Shown here one piece after another: positions 13,017 through 16,158 of a DNA stretch of 16,158 nt. How positions within the stretch are numbered: the first letter of the stretch is position 1; every line of letters begins with the position of its first letter. This DNA comes from an uncultured Clostridia bacterium (GTDB taxonomy: Bacteria > Bacillota > Clostridia > Oscillospirales > Ruminococcaceae): NCBI GenBank assembly GCA_944388825.1, contig CALXKG010000173.1, forward strand, positions 1 through 16,158, given 5' to 3'. The notes beneath the pieces are model-generated. The model had not been told where the DNA came from. It ran no database searches and saw only the letters and a list, made by a program, of their open reading frames with translations. The translations under genes were made by a program, and so were the position numbers.

Positions 13017-13084
13017 CCTCCTTTCCATTTCAGTATATCATAGTGGGAAGTGAGGAGCAAGATTGAAGGGAGGTGAGGGAATTG
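13017..13084. repeat. Promoter module A (repeat of module B)
   Basis: This 68-base block lies head-to-head between the leftward gene at 12793 and the rightward gene at 13082. Aligned without gaps it matches 13990-14057 at 54 of 68 positions by hand count, highest in the rightward ribosome binding site and the leftward -35 region. It supplies the promoter and ribosome binding site of one gene and the ribosome binding site of the other. Confidence 0.8.
13032..13060 (-). promoter_or_regulatory. Leftward promoter in module A
   Basis: On the minus strand TTGCTC (13055-13060), 17 bases, TATACT (13032-13037), 24 bases before the start codon. Confidence 0.65.
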
Positions 13085-13318
13085 GACAAGCAATTTTTAT
13101 ATGACGTTCGTTTGACGCCGAGATTCGACGAGCACTTTATGCGAGGTGACTTCTGCATAGTCGTCTGGGCCCAATCGGTAGAAGCCGCTGTCTCAGCGGT
13201 AGAAAATGCTATTGGCGGCGGTGCTGCTCAGGAACTGTATACAGTCGAAGCCAAACCGCTGAAAGCTTACAATACGGAAGTCTTTCGGGTAATCCATGAG
13301 AAGGAGTCAATCATATGA
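13082..13318 (+). CDS. Small protein of unknown function
   Basis: A 78-residue protein starting with TTG, nine bases after GGGAGGTG, just as the genes at 12603 (ATG) and 14055 (GTG) start after the same leader. It has no recognised domain: a mixed alpha/beta-looking chain with FCIVVWAQSVEAAVSAVENAIGGGAAQELYTVEA in short pieces, resembling a compact sensor or ferredoxin-like fold. It is not membrane-bound. Its stop overlaps the next ATG (ATGA), so translation is coupled with the 34-residue frame at 13315. No plus-strand promoter is evident in module A, so it is probably read from the rightward early promoter. Confidence 0.6.
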   Translation: MDKQFLYDVRLTPRFDEHFMRGDFCIVVWAQSVEAAVSAVENAIGGGAAQELYTVEAKPLKAYNTEVFRVIHEKESII

Positions 13319-13332
13319 ACGAACTCACCATT
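13301..13332 (+). repeat. Duplicate of the antirepressor start region
   Basis: Bases 13301-13332 match 11770-11801 (ribosome binding site, start codon and first codons of the antirepressor) at 28 of 32 positions, keeping the MNELTI start. Similarity ends right after the ATT codon. Confidence 0.75.
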
Positions 13333-13419
13333 CGAAGAGAGCAGGCAAACGGTGACAGAAGGGATGTGATGGAGGTGGTGCGAAATCACGGACTGCTGGA
13401 CACAGACCTTTTACGATAG
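13315..13419 (+). CDS. Tiny 34-residue frame, possibly an antirepressor remnant
   Basis: The frame starts with ATG overlapping the previous stop (ATGA) behind AAGGAG, and encodes 34 residues rich in Arg and Asp, ending LLDTDLLR. The first six residues and leader copy those of the antirepressor, but the rest does not match the BRO-N domain. It may be a degraded antirepressor, a recombination scar, or a small regulatory peptide. The good ribosome binding site and coupling argue for translation. Confidence 0.4.
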   Translation: MNELTIRREQANGDRRDVMEVVRNHGLLDTDLLR

Positions 13420-13434
13420 GGAGGATGTGGAATC

Positions 13435-13590
13435 ATGACAAAGGAAGAGAAGGAGAGGCTGGAACGGCGAAGGAAGGAATGGGAAAAGGTTGCAAGGCAA
13501 TCCGAAATCATATCATGGGTTCTTGTGGCTTTGTCTGTCCTCAGCATTCTTCTGAGTGTCGCGCGAATTATCCTGCGAATTGCTGTATGA
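13435..13590 (+). CDS. Small single-pass membrane protein
   Basis: A 51-residue protein: a strongly charged N-terminal helix (residues 1-24, nearly all Lys, Glu and Arg) followed by a hydrophobic segment (about 27-50, ISWVLVALSVLSILLSV) that should span the membrane. GGGAGG lies about ten bases before the ATG. It starts 15 bases after the 34-residue frame, in the same direction, and its last 23 bases overlap the convergent gene at 13568, itself a membrane protein. Small membrane proteins of this type often are phage exclusion or toxin proteins, but no family match is evident. Confidence 0.6.
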   Translation: MTKEEKERLERRRKEWEKVARQSEIISWVLVALSVLSILLSVARIILRIAV

Positions 13591-13981
13591 TACCGGTAAT
13601 CCATTCCGCAGCCTGAAAAAACAGAGCTACACCGGCAGCAATTGCCGCGCCAATCGCTATATTGTTGGCGCGTTTGGCAACACGTAAGGATTCAACTTCC
13701 CGCTGTTCGCTGCGCTGGGCGGCTTCGTATTCTTCCATAGCGGCATGGCCTGCGGGGGTGACAAACAGGATGGCGTTTTGGTAATCACGCTCAAGTCCAA
13801 TGGGATTAATGGGACTATTTGTGTCTATCCATTGTACGGCGCTTTCATCCCACTGGATAAGATCATCGTCCAGCAATGAGTCCAGTACATCTTCGGTAAT
13901 CTTGCCGGAACAGCTTGCTTTTGTAGTACCGGGATGGTCGCTGATGTACACAAGGGCCTTGTATTGCTCAAAGCTAATCAT
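13568..13981 (-). CDS. Winged-helix-like protein with a C-terminal membrane anchor, unknown function
   Basis: A 137-residue protein. Residues 1-80 look like a small winged helix (EQYKALVYISDHPG, ITEDVLDSLLDDDLIQWDE, then a hairpin ending LFVTPAGHAAMEEYEAA). Residues 81-105 form a charged helix, and 107-130 (AIGAAIAAGVALFF) a membrane segment. Such a layout places a wHTH-like head on the cytosolic face. It has its own promoter (14005-14033) in module B, and AAAGAAGG eight bases before the ATG. Encoded against the operon, with its own promoter, it is a candidate lysogeny-expressed moron (superinfection exclusion, defence or sensing). None of these is shown by sequence alone. Confidence 0.7.
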   Translation of the reverse strand: MISFEQYKALVYISDHPGTTKASCSGKITEDVLDSLLDDDLIQWDESAVQWIDTNSPINPIGLERDYQNAILFVTPAGHAAMEEYEAAQRSEQREVESLRVAKRANNIAIGAAIAAGVALFFQAAEWITGIIQQFAG

Positions 13982-13989
13982 AATTTTTA

Positions 13990-14057
13990 CCTTCTTTCCA
14001 CTTTAATATACCACGGCGGAAGGAGAGGGGCAAGGTTGAAGGGAGGTGAGGGAAGTG
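13990..14057. repeat. Promoter module B (repeat of module A)
   Basis: A 68-base block that aligns without gaps to 13017-13084. It separates the leftward gene at 13568 from the rightward gene at 14055, in the same head-to-head arrangement. Positions of the leftward -35, -10 and both ribosome binding sites coincide exactly between the two copies. Confidence 0.8.
14005..14033 (-). promoter_or_regulatory. Leftward promoter in module B
   Basis: On the minus strand TTGCCC (14028-14033), 17 bases, TATATT (14005-14010), 24 bases before the start codon at 13981. Confidence 0.65.
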
Positions 14058-14231
14058 GCGCAGTTCTTAAAAATCGTAGCAGAAGAAAACATCACCCATA
14101 TCATTGTTGACGGCAATGAGATTAGTGACGTTGTCGAATACCAGCTGACCGAAGATCACAAAGCAGCGTATCTTACGCTGAAGATCTTCATTTCAAGACC
14201 GATTGAAGTACAGATGGGATCGCAGCCGTGA
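14055..14231 (+). CDS. Small protein of unknown function
   Basis: A 58-residue protein that starts with GTG after GGGAGGTGAGGGAA, the same leader as the genes at 12603 and 13082. It contains short beta-strand-like stretches (THIIVDGN, EVVEYQL-type, YLTLKIFI) and no recognised motif or membrane segment. Its last 44 bases overlap the convergent DUF2513 gene. It is probably read from the rightward early promoter. The reading frame is short, so its reality rests mainly on the repeated ribosome binding site. Confidence 0.5.
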   Translation: MAQFLKIVAEENITHIIVDGNEISDVVEYQLTEDHKAAYLTLKIFISRPIEVQMGSQP

Positions 14232-14583
14232 TCAGGTTTCGTGCTATTTCAGCGGCGGTTTCCAAAGAAAAGCTTCCAATCTTAGCGGCTGATGTCTTTA
14301 CTTGTTCCCATCTAGTCGGTTCACGGATGGCGTTCAAAAATTCGTGACCGTTGTAGGTTATATCGTACACGCCCTTTAACCCGGGCAGATACGCACCCGC
14401 CATGGAAACAAATGTGGCGTTGATGTATCCTGCTTCCTCTAGTTTCAGACAGGTATATTCTATATCATCCGCTGAAAAGGAGGGGATTTTTTCAGACAGC
14501 CGGTTGATATTCAGCGATTCATTCATCTTTAAATTTTCAACGGCTAAAAGGACTTCGCGCACACAGTCGAGGTAAAGCTTCAC
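14188..14583 (-). CDS. DUF2513 domain protein
   Basis: A 131-residue DUF2513 protein of normal length, recognised by the MKLYLDCVREVLLAVE start, a winged-helix-like middle (ADDIEYTCLKLEEAGYINA), the YDITYNGHEFLNAIRE block, and a C-terminal helix with KIGSFSLETAAEIARNLI. The family occurs on phages and mobile elements and is probably DNA- or protein-binding, but its role is unknown. The start is GTG behind GAAGGAG nine bases upstream, as the in-frame ATG nearby is out of frame and soon stops. It is the third leftward gene in the rightward region, here with only 42 bases to the divergent neighbour and without a copy of modules A/B. It converges on 14055 by 44 bases. Confidence 0.85.
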   Translation of the reverse strand: MKLYLDCVREVLLAVENLKMNESLNINRLSEKIPSFSADDIEYTCLKLEEAGYINATFVSMAGAYLPGLKGVYDITYNGHEFLNAIREPTRWEQVKTSAAKIGSFSLETAAEIARNLITAAIPSVLQSVLK

Positions 14584-14625
14584 TTCATTTTTCTCCTTCC
14601 TGTATAGAAAGCGGGGTGATTATCT

Positions 14626-14850
14626 TTGCAGCCTAACAACCGGTATGCAAACCTTCGGGCCGAGGCGAGCCGGAAAGGCCTGACGTATGAAGAAATGGCC
14701 CGGCGCCTCGGCGTCAACTATGCAACCCTTTCGCGGAAGCTGTCTCAAAAAACGCGATTCACTTTGCAGGAGGCGTTTAAATTGCGTGACACCTGCTTCC
14801 CTGACCGCGCGCTGGAGTACCTGTTTGAAGAAGACCGCAACACCGGTTAG
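14626..14850 (+). CDS. Small XRE-type helix-turn-helix protein
   Basis: A 74-residue protein, start TTG after GGGGTGAT. Residues 7-50 form a helix-turn-helix of the XRE kind (RKGLTYEEMARRLGVNYATL, then SRKLSQKTRFTLQEAFKL). The acidic end (YLFEEDRNTG) is usual for small Cro-like regulators. It may control the leftward DUF2513 gene or the operon at 14999 onward. It follows the divergent DUF2513 gene at 42 bases, which supports local regulation. A hairpin CCTATA-TCCAG-TATAGG lies right after its stop. Confidence 0.78.
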   Translation: MQPNNRYANLRAEASRKGLTYEEMARRLGVNYATLSRKLSQKTRFTLQEAFKLRDTCFPDRALEYLFEEDRNTG

Positions 14851-14998
14851 ACCTATATCCAGTATAGGAATAATTCGGCGATTTTGCAAGATGCAGGTAT
14901 CAAATTGTTATGTTAGTTAACCTGATATTGCCGGTTATTGTGTCTTATATTCGTACAGAACAACCTGTTGCAGCAGGACAAGAAAAGGAGTGACAACC
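14851..14998. other. Non-coding stretch before the packed rightward operon
   Basis: This 148-base gap holds the short hairpin CCTATA / TATAGG (14852-14868), an A/T-rich centre, and the near-palindrome CCTGTTGCAGCAGG (14964-14977) shortly before the next ribosome binding site. No convincing sigma-A promoter was seen. The palindrome could be an operator. Confidence 0.35.
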
Positions 14999-15238
14999 AT
15001 GTGTAAAATCATCAGCGAATCCCTCGAAGAGCTGGACAAGCTGGTCGAGGCTTACCCCCGCTGCATCCCGCTGGCGGCAGCTGCCGAGTTTCTCGGCATC
15101 GCGCCCGAGACGCTGCGAACCAGCATCTCCCAGGGCAAGTGCAGTTTCGGGATCGGCTGGACGTCGGACAAGTCCCGCGGCGTCCGGATCCCGACCATCC
15201 CGTTTTACCTGTTTGTAACGCAGGGACATATTTTGTAA
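14999..15238 (+). CDS. Excisionase-like / MerR-type small DNA-binding protein
   Basis: A 79-residue protein. Residues about 20-65 resemble the winged helix of phage excisionase-like proteins: IPLAAAAEFLGIAPETLRTS, a recognition turn with QGKCSFGIGW, and a strand RIPTIPFYLF near the end. It may be an excisionase/recombination directionality factor or a transcription factor. The ATG is chosen because AAAAGGAG lies eight bases upstream; an in-frame GTG at 14990 overlaps it. From here to the window end genes are packed with overlaps and GC content is again high. Confidence 0.6.
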   Translation: MCKIISESLEELDKLVEAYPRCIPLAAAAEFLGIAPETLRTSISQGKCSFGIGWTSDKSRGVRIPTIPFYLFVTQGHIL

Positions 15239-15251
15239 GGAGGTATCAACT

Positions 15252-15548
15252 ATGACCGCTATCATCAAACCCCCCGGCCGACCGGCCTTCACCCGGGAAG
15301 TCGAGAACACCCTGAAAGCCTTTCAGCAACTGGTCGGCGGGTACATCGAACCGGTCTGGCTGACGGGCGGGGTCTGCCTGATCGTCAACGAGGATGGGAA
15401 GTGGCTGGGGCTGAAACCCAATTTCCGGCTGGGGAACGACCTGATCGTCGGGACCGCCGTCTTCGTCGGCGTGAGTGGCGAGGAATTCTGCGGGCTGTCG
15501 GCCGCGCAGGAGAATTACGTCTGGAGGATGATGTCGTGCGTGATATAG
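15252..15548 (+). CDS. DUF3846 domain protein
   Basis: A 98-residue protein of the DUF3846 family, recognised by the KPPGRPAFTREVENTL start, QQLVGGYIEPVW, the CLIVNEDGKWLGLKPN strand-turn and DLIVGTAVFVGV. Family members are common on mobile elements of Clostridia and in phages; their function is unknown. AAGGAGG lies before the ATG, overlapping the preceding stop region, so this gene and its neighbours form one operon. The last 13 bases overlap the next gene. Confidence 0.88.
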   Translation: MTAIIKPPGRPAFTREVENTLKAFQQLVGGYIEPVWLTGGVCLIVNEDGKWLGLKPNFRLGNDLIVGTAVFVGVSGEEFCGLSAAQENYVWRMMSCVI

Positions 15549-15835
15549 ATATGACAGAAAAAGAATTGGAGCAATCGTTAGATGCGATTGGAACACTGTT
15601 GGCGGGCAAGATCACAATCAGCAAGAGGCAAGGCAGCAATGAGGTGGCGGTAGAAACCAAACTGCATCCATTTTTAGCAATCTATCTGCTTTCCGATGCG
15701 CTGGGTAAGATTTTATACCTTGCTGGGCACACCGGTGATGGCTTGGAACTTGATCTGTCCGGAGATAATGTACGGAAGCTTCTGCACAGCATTGCCAATC
15801 AGATTGCAGACGATATTGCGGAGGCCGCCCCATGA
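15536..15835 (+). CDS. Small protein of unknown function
   Basis: A 99-residue protein, probably all-helical, with no recognised motif; the tail (LELDLSGDNVRKLLHSIANQ) is amphipathic. I chose the GTG at 15536 because GGAGG (15523-15527) lies eight bases upstream; an in-frame ATG at 15551 lacks a ribosome binding site. It overlaps the DUF3846 gene by 13 bases, and its stop TGA overlaps the next ATG, so translation is coupled to both. Confidence 0.65.
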   Translation: MRDIDMTEKELEQSLDAIGTLLAGKITISKRQGSNEVAVETKLHPFLAIYLLSDALGKILYLAGHTGDGLELDLSGDNVRKLLHSIANQIADDIAEAAP

Positions 15836-16017
15836 TCTACGCCCGCTGTACCGTCTGCAAAGAGGTCTGGAACGTGGCCATCGGCCAGAGATTCCCGAAG
15901 GGCGGGTACATATGCCCCCACTGCGACAGCAAAAGAAAGGAAGATTCAAAATGGAACGTTACATCGACACCCGCGAGGCCCGGCCTGACGTCTATGCCCG
16001 GGCGGAAGAAACCGTAA
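15832..16017 (+). CDS. Small zinc-ribbon protein
   Basis: A 61-residue protein with a classic rubredoxin-like zinc knuckle pair, C6-x2-C9 and C28-x2-C31 (CTVCKE and CPHCDS), and a basic tail rich in Pro, Arg and Lys. It starts by overlapping the previous stop (ATGA). Its last 67 bases overlap the start of the next gene in another frame. The four cysteines suggest a zinc ribbon for nucleic-acid or protein binding; no specific role is evident. Confidence 0.62.
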   Translation: MIYARCTVCKEVWNVAIGQRFPKGGYICPHCDSKRKEDSKWNVTSTPARPGLTSMPGRKKP

Positions 16018-16158
16018 AAGTCCTGCTGGCGGCGGCGCTGAAGCTGTCGGTCTGCGGGGCGGCGGGGATGGTCATCCCGGTGCTCTGCGGGGCGGCGGTT
16101 ACGCCGGCGCTCTGGCTGTCCGGATGCTGCGGCATCCTCGCCTACCGCTGGCTTTCCC
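15951..16158 (+). CDS. Membrane protein, N-terminal part (runs off the window)
   Basis: An open frame from ATG at 15951 to the window edge (69 codons). A charged N-terminus (MERYIDTREARPDVYARAEE in part) is followed by two hydrophobic segments (about 24-38 and 41-62, VKVLLAAALKL, then Cys-rich ALWLSGCCGILAY), so it is probably a small membrane protein of the element. AAAGGAAG lies eight bases before the ATG. It overlaps the zinc-ribbon gene by 67 bases. The end of the gene and its function cannot be seen. Confidence 0.55.
   Translation, partial: MERYIDTREARPDVYARAEETVKVLLAAALKLSVCGAAGMVIPVLCGAAVTPALWLSGCCGILAYRWLS

Larger units (their letters stand above)
8848..16158. mobile_element. Integrated phage-like element, left part (right end outside window)
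   Basis: Everything from the tRNA-Ala 3' end onward has mobile-element character: tyrosine integrase, zeta-like kinase, CI-type repressor, Cro-like protein, BRO/KilAC antirepressor, an excisionase-like protein, DUF2513 and DUF3846 proteins, and many tiny genes. Base composition is patchy: 10815-14600 is visibly richer in A/T than the host genes, while 14999-16158 returns to host-like GC. The left boundary is inferred from the integrase/tRNA layout; the att repeat cannot be confirmed because the right end is not in view. A prophage and an integrative conjugative element with a phage-type switch are both possible. Confidence 0.85.

Noticed and set aside
13425..13616. A 63-residue plus-strand frame overlapping the 51-residue membrane protein
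   Set aside because: The alternative frame at 13435 has a better-placed ribosome binding site and a clear charged-helix plus membrane-segment design.

Overview
The window joins the backbone of an anaerobic, GC-rich Firmicute (probably class Clostridia, Oscillospiraceae-like) to the left end of an integrated, phage-like mobile element. The host assignment rests on the gene set: a flavodiiron oxygen/NO reductase, the long form of hibernation promoting factor, a THUMP-domain RNA methyltransferase, and a cobalamin-riboswitch-controlled ECF uptake operon. It is also supported by AGGAGG ribosome binding sites and sigma-A promoters of the TTGACA-17-TATAAT type. The species cannot be named from the sequence.

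Host part (1-8885). The 3' end of guaA and its terminator come first. On the minus strand follows fprA (361-1566) with its own promoter and terminator. A two-gene small heat-shock operon (2061-2507, 2587-3015) lies behind a promoter overlapped by a degenerate CIRCE (HrcA) operator and a long GC-rich leader. Next are a metal-dependent amidohydrolase (3160-4344), hpf (4521-5039), a THUMP/class I methyltransferase (5190-6353) and a RidA protein (6373-6756). A consensus promoter at 6811 then drives a cobalamin riboswitch (about 6850-7012). This controls a DUF4430 lipoprotein (7102-7644) overlapped by an ECF transporter S component (7619-8167). The two probably capture and import cobalamin or a related corrinoid. 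A small cysteine-rich protein (8216-8413, minus) and tRNA-Ala(GGC) (8772-8847) end the host part.

Mobile element (from about 8848 past the window end). A tyrosine integrase lies directly beside the tRNA gene on the minus strand, followed upstream by a zeta-toxin-like kinase and a CI-type repressor. A divergent promoter pair at 11435-11503 is the genetic switch. Rightward lie a Cro-like protein, a BRO-N/KilAC antirepressor, and a run of small genes. In this run, rightward genes are interrupted by three leftward genes (12793-13008, 13568-13981, 14188-14583) that converge on and overlap their neighbours' 3' ends. Two of the leftward genes have near-identical 68-bp upstream modules with their own sigma-A promoter, the layout of prophage moron (lysogen-expressed) genes. 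After 14999 a tightly packed rightward operon (excisionase-like protein, DUF3846 protein, unknown, zinc ribbon, membrane protein) runs off the end. The element could be a prophage or an integrative conjugative element with a phage-type switch, because no structural or conjugation genes are in view.

The most interesting points are the riboswitch/DUF4430/ECF-S corrinoid capture operon, the repeated opposite-strand cassette modules, the kinase gene flanked by duplicated dyads, and a possible short RNA antisense to the integrase leader.
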